DNA of 29,015 nucleotides, taken from positions 1 to 29,015 of the IMG/VR virus record IMGVR_UViG_3300036835_000203. One strand, given 5' to 3'. Below are positions 14,301 to 21,953 of this stretch, piece by piece. The stretch is from a virus. Each line of letters opens with the position of its first letter. The first letter of the stretch is position 1. The position numbers and the translations under genes were made by a program. The notes beneath the pieces are model-generated. The model made no database searches. It had not been told where the DNA came from and saw only the letters and a program-made list of their open reading frames with translations.

Positions 14301-16597
14301 ACGAGATGCTGCAGGACTTGGCTGACCAGGCCGGCACGACCGTCAATCGCGTTGCCGCGGCCTGGAAGCCGGGTAAGGCGGCCAATGCCGAGACCATCCT
14401 GGCGATGCGCCAGGCGCTCGCCGATCGCGCGCTCCGGGTGCGCGCCGCGCAGAACCTACTGCGCCAGAACCCGACGTCGATCGATGCGCGCAACACCATG
14501 CTCCAGGCGATGAACCAGCATGCGGCGTTGCAGGAAGCCGTTGCCGGTGTCACGGCCGAGGCTGGCCGCGCCGTCGCGCAGTTTCGCCAGCCAGTCACTG
14601 GCGAGGAAGCGGCGCTGAGTGCGCTGCAGCGCATCGCCAAGAACACCGGCCTGACGCCCGCTGAGCTGACCGATCACCTGGCCAACGTCGACCTGAGCGA
14701 CCCGGCCAGTGTGGCCAACCTGGCGCGCACGCTGACGACGCACACGTTCGCCGACAAAGCCCAGGCGTTGTGGTATTTCGCGCTGCTCTCCAACCCGGTC
14801 ACCCAGCTGCGCAACCTCATCGGCAACACGATGGTCCTGGGCACGCGCCCGCTCGAATCTCTGGCCGCGGCGGGCATCGACGCCGCTCGAGCGGACCTGA
14901 CCGGCACCGCGCGCCAGCGTTTCTTCGGCGAGTCACCGGCGGAGATCATCGGTGGACTCGCCGCCTCGGGCGATGCCCTCAAGGCGGCCTTCCGCACTCT
15001 GCGCACCGGGCTCACACCGCAGGACCTGGCCAATCCCGAGTTCGCGGGGCGGACCGAACCCTTCCAGGGACGCCTGGCTGACCTGACCGTGAACGCCCCC
15101 GGCCGCATGCTGGCGGCGACCGACACGCTGTTTCGCACGCTGAACCAGGGCGCCAGCGTCTACCAGCAGGCCTATCGCCAGGCGGCCAGCGAAGGCACCC
15201 GCATGGCCGACATGCCGGCACGCGTGGCCGAGATCGTCCGCAACCCGACCCAGGAGCTGCTCGACCGCGCGGGCGCGGACGCGGCCTACCGTGTCTTCCA
15301 GAACGCAAACACATTTGCGACTGGTGTTGGCAAAGCCCGCGAGGCGATGCCTTTCGGCAGCGGTCGATTCGTGCTGCCGTTCATCAACACGCCGGTCAAC
15401 GTTGGTGCCTATGCGCTCGAGCGGAGTCCGCTGGGCGTGCTCAAGCTGGCGGGCAGCGCTGCGGAGCGCAGCGGTGGGCAGCTCAGCGACAACATCGCGC
15501 GCGCCACGCTGGGTACCGGGCTGGCGGGCTACATCGCGTACCAGGCCGCGCAGGGCAACGTCACCGGCGCGGCGCCGACCGATCCAACCGAACGCGACGC
15601 CTGGCAACGCGAAGGCAAGCAGCCCTACTCCGTCAAGCTCGGCGACACGTGGTACTCCTACGCTCCGCTACAGCCGTTTTCGAGCATCATCGCGGCCGGC
15701 GCCGCGGCCGGCGACGCCTGGCAGAAGGGTCAGAATGATCCGACCAGCGGGTTGAACCCCGCCTCGCTGATTGCGCTGACCGGCGTAGCGGCCGGTCGTG
15801 CGATGCTCGACCAGCCCTGGCTGCAGGGCCTGGCTGGCGTGGCCGACGCGTTCACCAGCGGCAACGACCCCCAGACGCAGGGCGACCCGCTCAAGAGCAT
15901 CAGTCTCAACGCCCAACGCGCTCTGGCCAGCGCCGTCGTGCCGGCCGGCGTCCGCCAACTGGCGCGTATGTTCGACCCTACCGTGCGCACCTCCGACCCC
16001 GGCTGGGAAGGTTTCGGCCAGCAGATCGCTTCAGGCATTCCTGGTCTGAGCCAGAATGCGCCGCCGCGACTGAACGCGTTCGGTGAGCCCTCGCAGCGCC
16101 CAACATCGGGGCTCGCTGCGCTCAATCCATTCAACCCGTCGCAAGAGACGAATGATCCTGTCGAAAAGGAGCTCCGCCGCCTGCAGGACGGTGGCTACGA
16201 CGTGGAACCCAGCCTGGTCAGCAACCGGGTCACCCTGCTGAGCGAGGCGCTCAAGCTGACGCCCGATCAGCAGCGCCAGTATCAGGGCCTGGCCGGCACG
16301 ATGACGCATGACCTGCTCGAGTCGCTGCTGCAGACCGACGCCTATCGCAACCTGCGGCCGGATCAGCAGGCCACGGTCATCAACCGCCTGAGCGATCGTG
16401 TCGCGGACGCGGCCCGCAAGACGCTGTACCCGTCACTGCTCGACCAGGCGGTGGAACAGAAGATCGCCCAGACTGCGAAACGCCAACAGACGCAGCCGCC
16501 GGATTGGCTGATCCGTCAGGCGACGGGCTCAGCAGAGGCGCCTACTGGCGAGGCGCCGATGGGCTCGGCGAATCGGACGGTCGCGGCCGTGCCATGA
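11399..16597 (+). CDS. giant virion ejection protein with glucosaminidase-like and C39-like peptidase domains
   Basis: The 1732-residue protein has several regions. Residues 1-190 contain amphipathic Gln-rich repeats (LNDFGQNLLQQGQ, LNDFGQGVLQLGQ) and Pro/Ala linkers. Residues about 188-320 resemble endo-beta-N-acetylglucosaminidases (FlgJ-like), with E220 in MMASESNYG, NELFGVKA, SFAAYDTPLDSVNAW and GGYFTAAEPEYLG. Residues about 370-510 resemble C39-type cysteine peptidases: C379 in YAACGPAAAVRF, H459 in TPGHYF and D467. Residues about 1120-1560 resemble large polyvalent phage proteins (ALWYFALLSNPVTQLRN; FVLPFINTPVNVGAYALERS; GKQPYSVKLGDTWYSY) and include hydrophobic helices. By analogy with T7 gp16 it is probably packed in the virion and ejected to open the cell wall and pass DNA. 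Its end is overlapped by a reverse-strand gene. Confidence 0.8.
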   Translation: MPGFLLLDDAQKTLGDSLNDFGQNLLQQGQQAVQDVQQSAADRLNDFGQGVLQLGQQQAPPQVSDQAPAPAPPASDQSPPADTTADLTPAPAPVVPPPLSQPPSDTDNAVQRLTQHGLQVLGQGVINLGQDAQQAAQQAGSGVINLAAPPSASSPAASSTTAPDLSQPPSSGTSGGAPPTGAIDASSPAAFARSVAPYAQYAAQQLGIDPTWVTAMMASESNYGKAPGNELFGVKALPGQKSQTLLTHEGEYGGQQMNQSFAAYDTPLDSVNAWVDLIKNHYQRAVGAQTLGDFVHGLKQGGYFTAAEPEYLGILQGIGDRVGGDVQGALQGAQNTASTVASAVGQTASTVGSAVSSTLGNVSQFGDKQLSAAEAYAACGPAAAVRFAQLYGRNPTLREATDLAAQVGWTQSGGMAGLSSESKLFDAMGIPHRQVGADWQALAREAQSGNPVVISTPGHYFTADAYDPTTGAFHVGASGTDLRGGSEWMTPDQMQQRMGQLQGGLVTDHPNVPAQSPLSAGAQVVQDVAQPVLNVVSGATTAAGSAAKRGLQVLDDAVSSAKQDVIQLGQSGLQVLGDTSGPTPASAQPLPSDALTNPIGTRYTAPTTPPSSDTSVAPQSAISGPPGGPPTNPLDQVKQKFNDALDSLGSLIQSPQAQTVGQQALDLAGQAPLPLTGGRVSDLASAARGSQAALDVIEQQRQQYQNRPNDFQQFQSNVDAARRGDWGAFVQGTFDLANRAVEPLTGGPQADISQAVSAGLTAAGVDPNSARVLGQVANVVGPLALERAIPSVVGAAQRGTGAAVNAGLEAIDRLAPPEVAYASSRRAGESAEDYLARLAGQAPEAASTGTQILGPRGEVVSTVHPEAPPELGFHAPETTPAPPAEPGFRAPVTGEPAVTDVGSPQLVSPTGEVLSRVTGQPVAAAGEELAGNIRLPKFVQQPVRDIIEQVHAADPQRFDAARRGVVTNEMLQDLADQAGTTVNRVAAAWKPGKAANAETILAMRQALADRALRVRAAQNLLRQNPTSIDARNTMLQAMNQHAALQEAVAGVTAEAGRAVAQFRQPVTGEEAALSALQRIAKNTGLTPAELTDHLANVDLSDPASVANLARTLTTHTFADKAQALWYFALLSNPVTQLRNLIGNTMVLGTRPLESLAAAGIDAARADLTGTARQRFFGESPAEIIGGLAASGDALKAAFRTLRTGLTPQDLANPEFAGRTEPFQGRLADLTVNAPGRMLAATDTLFRTLNQGASVYQQAYRQAASEGTRMADMPARVAEIVRNPTQELLDRAGADAAYRVFQNANTFATGVGKAREAMPFGSGRFVLPFINTPVNVGAYALERSPLGVLKLAGSAAERSGGQLSDNIARATLGTGLAGYIAYQAAQGNVTGAAPTDPTERDAWQREGKQPYSVKLGDTWYSYAPLQPFSSIIAAGAAAGDAWQKGQNDPTSGLNPASLIALTGVAAGRAMLDQPWLQGLAGVADAFTSGNDPQTQGDPLKSISLNAQRALASAVVPAGVRQLARMFDPTVRTSDPGWEGFGQQIASGIPGLSQNAPPRLNAFGEPSQRPTSGLAALNPFNPSQETNDPVEKELRRLQDGGYDVEPSLVSNRVTLLSEALKLTPDQQRQYQGLAGTMTHDLLESLLQTDAYRNLRPDQQATVINRLSDRVADAARKTLYPSLLDQAVEQKIAQTAKRQQTQPPDWLIRQATGSAEAPTGEAPMGSANRTVAAVP

Positions 16598-16787
16598 CGC
16601 CGTACATCGTCATTCCGCCACCAACGATCCCTGCGAAAATGCCGCTACCCATCAAGATGATGACAACGTCTCCGGATGGAAACATCGTCGCGAGTAGGCC
16701 TGAGAGAACTACCGCAACTGGAAGCGCCACCACGACGGCCATCACAGCGAAAGCCCCGAGCTCCGCGAGGGTAAGCTTGTGTGACAT
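16542..16787 (-). CDS. two-span membrane protein, reverse-strand cargo gene
   Basis: This 81-residue protein has two hydrophobic segments (about 11-35 and 40-64; VVVALPVAVVLSGLLATMF and VVIILMGSGIFAGIVGG) and a Pro/Ser-rich tail. It reads opposite to all flanking genes. Its GGAGGT ribosome-binding site (16795-16800 on the minus strand) lies 7 nt before the ATG, and a near-consensus promoter is upstream, so it is an independent transcription unit. Its last 18 codons overlap the 3' end of the ejection gene in antisense. A role in superinfection exclusion or a holin-like role is possible for a small membrane protein, but nothing in the sequence decides it. Confidence 0.75.
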   Translation of the reverse strand: MSHKLTLAELGAFAVMAVVVALPVAVVLSGLLATMFPSGDVVIILMGSGIFAGIVGGGMTMYGVMARPRPSDSPSPSAPRQ

Positions 16788-16820
16788 TCGAATGACCTCC
16801 CGTGTCAGTCGGATGTGTGG

Positions 16821-16850
16821 CGTCCTGAGCTTGTGTCTTGGCTCGGGACG
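16821..16850. repeat. 10-bp imperfect inverted repeat in the leader
   Basis: CGTCCTGAGC (16821-16830) and GCTCGGGACG (16841-16850) pair with a 10-nt loop; the one non-Watson-Crick position is a T/G wobble read from the plus strand. It lies in the 5' leader of the reverse-strand gene, about as far upstream of the plus-strand start at 16917. No T-run follows, so a simple terminator is unlikely. Confidence 0.45.
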
Positions 16851-16867
16851 TCCGACGTTCGCGCCGA

Positions 16868-16895
16868 ACTATACGGAGCGCGTGTTCGATGTCAA
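16868..16895 (-). promoter_or_regulatory. near-consensus sigma70-type promoter for the reverse-strand membrane protein
   Basis: On the minus strand TTGACA (16890-16895) and TATAGT (16868-16873) are separated by 16 bp. The -35 is a perfect match to the consensus, and the -10 differs in one base. The start of transcription would be near 16861, giving a leader of about 75 nt before the ATG at 16787. This is the best promoter I can see in the window. Confidence 0.75.
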
Positions 16896-16916
16896 TAATG
16901 TGCCGAGGTCGCGAGC

Positions 16917-18737
16917 ATGCCCGACTCGACGCTGACTCCCGAGCAAACGCAAGCGCTGCTCACGCAGCTGCTCTCGGACGGCAAAACGCCGCCGGCCAAG
17001 CTCGGCGACCTGGAGCTCGTGCGCGATCCGACGACCCAACAGCCGATCGCGTACCGCGACCCGAACACCGGCAACACGATCTCCATTCCACAACCCACCG
17101 CGACCTCCAGGACCCCGTCGCCGACCTCGGCACTGGACCGCATCGACGCCCAGGGTCGCGTCATCCCACCCGACGACACGACGACCAGGCCGGCCAAGCT
17201 GCGCGATCCGGCCACCGGCACCGTCACTGACCTGCCGGACCCGAAGACCAACGCGCAGCCCAGCGGCACCTTCACCAACATCGTCGACCCGCGCGACCCC
17301 GCGGGAAAACGCATCATCGGCGTGGTCGATACAGGCGACAACAGCTACCACCAGCTGCCCGCCGAGCCGGACCCGACCACCGGCCGCCAGATCGTCAACA
17401 CCGGCACCAAGCTGCTGGCGGTCGACAAGGACAACAACGTCACCACGTTGGCGACCGTCGACAAACAATCACCCTTCCAGGCCGTCACCATCAACGGCAA
17501 GGTCTACCGCTTCGATCCCAACGAGACCGATGCCGCCAAGGCGTTCACGCCGATGGGCGACCAGACGCCCCCGGACACCAGGGACGCCAACAACAACCCG
17601 ATGACCTGGGACAAGACCCAGGGCAAGTATGTCTATCCGGCGGGCATCGACGTCAAGAAGCCGGCGGCCGCGGTCTACGGGACAGGTGCCAACGATAAGT
17701 ACCGCATCACGGTCGACGACCAGGGCAACGTCGTTTCGACCGTCCCCAACGAGAACTATCAGCAGCCGACGCCCACCCAGCTGACTCCGGACACCGCGGC
17801 GCCGTACGTCCCGATGTGGGACCCGACGAAGAACCAGGTCACCTGGACGCCAAATCGGAACCAGGTGACGGCCTCAGACGCGGTCAAACAGCTCGCGCAG
17901 CAGCTCGGCGTGCAGCTGGGCAATGGCCAGATCTCCGAAAAGAGCGCCCAGGACCTGATCACCGACGCGATCACCGCGATGAACGCGCACACCGCGCAGG
18001 TGCAGGCCCAGACACAGCAGCAGCAGCAGGTCGCGACCACCGCCAACACCGCGCTGAGCAACATCAATCAGTCAGCGCAGACGGGTGCGGGCGTCCTCCA
18101 GAACCGCGTCACGGCCGGCACCAGCATGCTCAACAGCGTCCTCGGCCTGGCCGGGCAGGGGCAGCGCTCGGGGAACATGGGCGGCGGCCTGATGAGCGTG
18201 CCGGCTGGCCTGGGCGACCAGCTGGTGGGCGGCATCACCGACTGGGCGACGCAGCTCGGCGGCGGCAGTGACGTCTACAACTCGGCGGCCAATCTGGTCA
18301 GACGCGCCGACCCGAACAACGGGCTCGGCCAGGACGCCTCGACCGCCTATGGGATCCTTGGTCAGATGCTGCAGAAGTACCGTGATCTGACGGGCACACC
18401 GCATCCCGCCGAGGCCATCGCCGCGCAACCGCAACAGCAACTCAACACCGGGTTCAACGCGCCACAGACGCTGCAGCCGACCCCGCAGCAACTGGCCAAT
18501 CAACAGGCAGCCGCGCAGCAAACGGCCGCGGCGACGCAGCAGTTCGGTGCGCCGTTCGGGGCGCTGGGTGCCAACCGCATGCCGTCGACGCCTGTCCCGC
18601 AGCCAGCCATGCCATTAGGCGCGATCGGAAGTAACCCGATGCTGAACGCGATGCAGAACCAGGCCTTCACCGCGCCGCAGACCTTCCAGACGCCAGTGTC
18701 GCCGGCCCCACCCAAAGTGACGGTGAGCGTCGGCTGA
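16917..18737 (+). CDS. large repeat-containing probable virion protein, 606 residues
   Basis: The ATG at 16917 has a modest GAGG ribosome-binding site. Residues about 1-300 consist of repeated short strand-turn units with Asp/Pro/Thr-rich turns (RDPTTQQPIAYRDPNTGN; LRDPATGTVTDLPDPKT; AEPDPTTGRQIVNTGTKLL), suggesting a beta-rich extended or solenoid-like shape. Residues about 310-450 are helical and Gln/Ala-rich (AQVQAQTQQQQQVATTANTA), and the C-terminus is Gln/Pro/Ala-rich and flexible. It lies between the ejection protein and scaffold, where podoviruses keep internal virion proteins. The function is not recognised; a second ejection or core protein is the best guess. Confidence 0.6.
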   Translation: MPDSTLTPEQTQALLTQLLSDGKTPPAKLGDLELVRDPTTQQPIAYRDPNTGNTISIPQPTATSRTPSPTSALDRIDAQGRVIPPDDTTTRPAKLRDPATGTVTDLPDPKTNAQPSGTFTNIVDPRDPAGKRIIGVVDTGDNSYHQLPAEPDPTTGRQIVNTGTKLLAVDKDNNVTTLATVDKQSPFQAVTINGKVYRFDPNETDAAKAFTPMGDQTPPDTRDANNNPMTWDKTQGKYVYPAGIDVKKPAAAVYGTGANDKYRITVDDQGNVVSTVPNENYQQPTPTQLTPDTAAPYVPMWDPTKNQVTWTPNRNQVTASDAVKQLAQQLGVQLGNGQISEKSAQDLITDAITAMNAHTAQVQAQTQQQQQVATTANTALSNINQSAQTGAGVLQNRVTAGTSMLNSVLGLAGQGQRSGNMGGGLMSVPAGLGDQLVGGITDWATQLGGGSDVYNSAANLVRRADPNNGLGQDASTAYGILGQMLQKYRDLTGTPHPAEAIAAQPQQQLNTGFNAPQTLQPTPQQLANQQAAAQQTAAATQQFGAPFGALGANRMPSTPVPQPAMPLGAIGSNPMLNAMQNQAFTAPQTFQTPVSPAPPKVTVSVG

Positions 18738-19972
18738 TGCCTACCTACACCCTGCCGAATACACAAACGGGTGGCTCGCAGCAGATCTCGGCCAACTCAC
18801 TGGCCGATGCAGAATCGCAAGCTCAGGCGACCGGCACCTGGTCGCCCGCGGCGGGCACCTACGGCTCTAACTCGGTCGGCGCCTACACCCCCGGCAGCAC
18901 CCCCAGTAGCCCAGCTGGACCGCAGGCCACGGTCAACGCGGCCAGCTCGCTGGGCACCGGCATCAACAGCTTGCTGGGGGCCATCGCCTCCGGCAACAAG
19001 CAGGCCTTCGACGAGGCGGTGCGCCAGTTCAATCTGAGCTTTGGCCTCGACCAGGACAAGCTCAAGGAGTCGGCGCGCCAGTTCGATGCGGAGAACGCCA
19101 TCGCCGCCGCCGGCCTCACGGGCACCTACAACGGCCAGCAGACGCTGCAGGGCCAGCAGCAAGGCTTCAACCAGGCGCAGGCCATCGCCCAGATGACCGG
19201 TTACTGGAATCCAAACGCACCAGGCACCTGGACCAGTCCCGGCGCAGCGGGCACTGCGCTCAGCGGCGGCAACCTGTCCTGGAACCAGGTCTCGCAGCAG
19301 CTGCAGGCGGCCGCGGGTGCCAACTACAACGACGCCGCCGCCAAGGCGATGTACCAGCAACTCACCGGTGCGAACCCGAGCGCCTTCAACGGTGGTGCGG
19401 CTGCGACACTGACACCGGCGCAGATCGGCCAGATCTATGCCGCTGGCGGCGCGCCGAGCCCCACCGCGGCCGCCGGTGGCGCCGCCAGCCAGGGTCAGAT
19501 GACCACCGCCTACCAGCAGCAGCTCTACAACGAGCAGCTGGCGGCTATCAACGCCGCCGCGCAATTGCAGGCCAACCCGTTCCGCCAGCAGCAGGTCATC
19601 GGTCAGCTCGGGCGCATCCTCGGCGGCCAGGGCGTGGCCGGCTTCAGCGCGCCGAACACGGTCGCCGGCGTCGGTACGCAGGGTGGCAACACTCAGGGTG
19701 GGATGGGCTACATGTCCCAACTCATCGACGATATTCAGGGCGGCTCCGGCGGGACCAACAGCACCGGCGTCGACAGCGTGCTGGCCGGCATCCCGACGCC
19801 CAATCGTATTAACTCAGCAGACTTCCTGCGGTCGGCACCTTCGACGCAGAACATGATCCTGCAGGGCATGCAGGAAAAGTACGGCCTGGACCCGACCGAC
19901 AGCCTGCAGCAGATCAAGAACACCTTGCCAGCGTTTCAGGCACCGTCTACATTCGGAACCATCCGTGGATAG
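18737..19972 (+). CDS. Ala/Gln/Gly-rich probable internal virion protein, 411 residues
   Basis: The ATG overlaps the previous stop (TGATG). The 411-residue product has a helical segment (QAFDEAVRQFNLSFGLDQDK, then LKESARQFDAENAIAAAGL; about 95-130) with amphipathic character, and many Ala/Gln/Gly-rich stretches. No Cys, signal peptide or catalytic motif is seen. Composition and position next to the 606-residue protein suggest the two work together, perhaps as a T7 gp14/gp15-like ejection channel, but similarity in sequence cannot be judged by eye. Confidence 0.6.
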   Translation: MPTYTLPNTQTGGSQQISANSLADAESQAQATGTWSPAAGTYGSNSVGAYTPGSTPSSPAGPQATVNAASSLGTGINSLLGAIASGNKQAFDEAVRQFNLSFGLDQDKLKESARQFDAENAIAAAGLTGTYNGQQTLQGQQQGFNQAQAIAQMTGYWNPNAPGTWTSPGAAGTALSGGNLSWNQVSQQLQAAAGANYNDAAAKAMYQQLTGANPSAFNGGAAATLTPAQIGQIYAAGGAPSPTAAAGGAASQGQMTTAYQQQLYNEQLAAINAAAQLQANPFRQQQVIGQLGRILGGQGVAGFSAPNTVAGVGTQGGNTQGGMGYMSQLIDDIQGGSGGTNSTGVDSVLAGIPTPNRINSADFLRSAPSTQNMILQGMQEKYGLDPTDSLQQIKNTLPAFQAPSTFGTIRG

Positions 19973-19977
19973 CTGAC

Positions 19978-20124
19978 GTGCCACTCAAGAAGTCGACCTC
20001 ACCGAAAGCGTTCAAGGCGAACATCCGCGCCGAGGTGAAAGCCGGCAAACCCGTCAAACAGGCGGTCGCGATCGCCTACGCCACCAAGCGGCGCGCGGCC
20101 GCGGCGAAGCGCAAGTCGTCATGA
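19978..20124 (+). CDS. small Lys/Ala-rich basic protein, 48 residues
   Basis: A GTG at 19978 starts a 48-residue frame whose stop overlaps the scaffold ATG (ATGA). The sequence contains AGKPVKQAVAIAYATKRRAA, the GKP.KQAVAIA...R pattern of a very common short phage and plasmid protein (DUF6496-like). Its function is unknown; the charge suggests nucleic-acid contact. It is easily missed because it is short. Confidence 0.75.
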   Translation: MPLKKSTSPKAFKANIRAEVKAGKPVKQAVAIAYATKRRAAAAKRKSS

Positions 20125-21050
20125 CGATGACCAACGCCGGCATCCACCCGGACCTGCTCGAGGAAACCCTCGCCGAGCAGGCCGAGGCAGCCGAGACGCC
20201 CGCGACCGAGCCAGCCCCTCCCGGTCGGCGGCCGCGGCGGACTGCGCGGGCTGTTGCGCAGGAGACCAGTCCTGAGGCGCCTGCGGAGCAGTCCGCGCCA
20301 CTGCCTGCGGAGCCGGGCGCGGAAGCCGCCACTCCGACTGAGGCCGCCACCCCAGCGGAGTCCGCCGAACCTCCCGAGTGGCTGGGCGAGCTGCAGGGCA
20401 AGACCGATCCCAAAGAGATCATCAGCATCGCCCGCGAGCACCTGTCGCGCGAGGAGCTGGCTAACGATCCGTTCTTTCAGGGGTGGATCGGCGACCTGGC
20501 CAACAAGCGCGCCCGGCAGCTACTCGCCGAACAGGACCAGCAGAAGACCCAGCGCGAGCGGCAGGCCGCGCTCGAGCGCGGTGACCTGTACGCGCTCGGC
20601 CAGTACACCGCCCAGGACATGCAGGCGCAGCGCGCGGCCGAGGAGTCCCAGGCCCAGCAGGCGCTCAGCCCACTCATGCAGGACGTCACCGAGTTTCAGA
20701 AGACCTTCCCCGCGGCCGTGCAGGCCGAGGTCTCTGGCAAGCAGTTCGCGACGTTCAAAGACTATCTGCGCGCCGTCACCGATGCCGCGATTCGCCACGG
20801 CTTCGACGACGAGCTCAAGCGCAGAGAACCCGCCCTGAAAAAGGCCTTTTTGTCCGAAACCGTCGGGAGCGAACCCACTCCCGAGCGAGAAGGCGGTCGC
20901 GCGCCGTCCGTCCGCGAGATCACGGACGAGCAGCTCGCGCGCATGAGCCTCGAGGAATCGGACCAGTACCTGGATGACCGCGGCCAGCCGCGACCAGGTG
21001 TCCGTTTGCGCCTGACGCGCGCCATCAACACGCGCGATCTGCAGCGCTGA
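20121..21050 (+). CDS. capsid scaffolding protein (putative)
   Basis: A 309-residue, highly charged protein directly before the major capsid gene. It has an Ala/Glu/Pro-rich disordered N-terminus (about 10-85), a helical coiled-coil-like middle (LANKRARQLLAEQDQQKTQR; about 120-200), and a C-terminal region with ITDEQLARMSLEESDQYLDD. Such composition, length and position fit a scaffold that shapes the prohead and then leaves it. There is no sign of a protease domain. Two closely spaced ATGs (20121, 20127) are possible starts; the first overlaps the upstream stop. Confidence 0.75.
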   Translation: MTMTNAGIHPDLLEETLAEQAEAAETPATEPAPPGRRPRRTARAVAQETSPEAPAEQSAPLPAEPGAEAATPTEAATPAESAEPPEWLGELQGKTDPKEIISIAREHLSREELANDPFFQGWIGDLANKRARQLLAEQDQQKTQRERQAALERGDLYALGQYTAQDMQAQRAAEESQAQQALSPLMQDVTEFQKTFPAAVQAEVSGKQFATFKDYLRAVTDAAIRHGFDDELKRREPALKKAFLSETVGSEPTPEREGGRAPSVREITDEQLARMSLEESDQYLDDRGQPRPGVRLRLTRAINTRDLQR

Positions 21051-21058
21051 TCTCTCCT

Positions 21059-21072
21059 CCGGCCGCGGCCGG
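21059..21072. other. 14-bp perfect palindrome between scaffold and capsid genes
   Basis: CCGGCCGCGGCCGG is its own reverse complement and lies in the 48-bp gap before the major capsid gene. The capsid ATG at 21099 has a GAAAGGA ribosome-binding site behind it. The palindrome could be an RNA hairpin that protects or separates the capsid message, but in GC-rich DNA such sequences also arise by chance. Confidence 0.4.
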
Positions 21073-21098
21073 GGTGAGCGCTGAAAGGAACACCGCCC

Positions 21099-21950
21099 AT
21101 GCCGGTCGGAGCGACCGAGTTCGTGGACAAGACCATCGCCGACGGCGTGTTCTCGCCAGACATCTGGTCGCGTCAGGTGCTGCGCGCCACCGAGAGCAAC
21201 CTGGTCTTCGCCAAGTGCGTCAATCGCGGCTACGAGGATGATGCCAGCGTCGGCAAGGCCGTCAAGGTCGCCAGCATCGGCAACCTGGCGGCGCGCGCCA
21301 AGACCGAAAACACCGCCATCGTGTACGAGACCGTGGCCGAGACGGCGACCACCATCACGCTCAACATCTGGTCGTACGCCAGCGTCGGCATCGAGGACAT
21401 CGTCAAGGTGCAGAGCATCGTCGACGTCCAGAACGAGTACCAGCGCAAGATCGGCTACGCGCTGGCGCGCGACATCGACACCAAGCTGGCCACCGACGTC
21501 GCGGGGTTCTCGCAGACCGTCGGCACGCTCGGGACGCCGCTCGGGGACGCCGACGTCATTCGCGCCAACCAGTACCTGGACGACGCGGACGCGCCCGAGA
21601 CCGACCGCTTTCTGATCATGAGCCCGGCCGAAAAAGCCAACAAGCTGACGCTCGACCGCTGGTCGAACGCGCTGTACATCGGCAACCCGAAGCCGGCCGT
21701 CTCGGGTTCCATCGGCGACATGTACGGGCTGAACGTGATGATCACCACCAACCTGGTCAAGCCCGCCGCGGGCCAGGCCAACAACACGGTGTTCCAGCGC
21801 GACGCGGTGGCGCTTATCGTGCAGCGCTCGCCCAAGATGCACCTCTTCTACGACATCGACTTCTTCACCTGGAAACTGGCCAGCGAAGTCATCTACGGCC
21901 ACCAGGAAATGCGGGACGTGTTTGGCGTCTGGGCCAAGGGAGCCGGCTAG
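21099..21950 (+). CDS. major capsid protein
   Basis: A 283-residue protein with its own AAAGGA ribosome-binding site and no overlap on either side. FSPDIWSRQVLRATESNLVF (about 18-37) resembles the N-terminal arm region of HK97-fold coat proteins. GKAVKVASIGNLAARA, ASVGIEDIVKVQS and DVQNEYQRKIGYALARDID (about 48-130) fit the E-loop and long spine helix. LYIGNPKPAVSGSIGDMYGL and MITTNLV fit the axial domain. No protease or other fused domain is present. Position after a scaffold supports the call. Confidence 0.88.
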   Translation: MPVGATEFVDKTIADGVFSPDIWSRQVLRATESNLVFAKCVNRGYEDDASVGKAVKVASIGNLAARAKTENTAIVYETVAETATTITLNIWSYASVGIEDIVKVQSIVDVQNEYQRKIGYALARDIDTKLATDVAGFSQTVGTLGTPLGDADVIRANQYLDDADAPETDRFLIMSPAEKANKLTLDRWSNALYIGNPKPAVSGSIGDMYGLNVMITTNLVKPAAGQANNTVFQRDAVALIVQRSPKMHLFYDIDFFTWKLASEVIYGHQEMRDVFGVWAKGAG

Positions 21951-21953
21951 GCC

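Noticed and set aside
16852-16862. Copy of the iteron sequence CCGACGTTCGC near the reverse-strand promoter
   Set aside because: A single 11-bp match in GC-rich DNA without neighbours; likely chance.
21059-21072. Palindrome CCGGCCGCGGCCGG as an intrinsic terminator
   Set aside because: No T-run follows, and the capsid gene should be transcribed with the scaffold; kept only as a palindrome.
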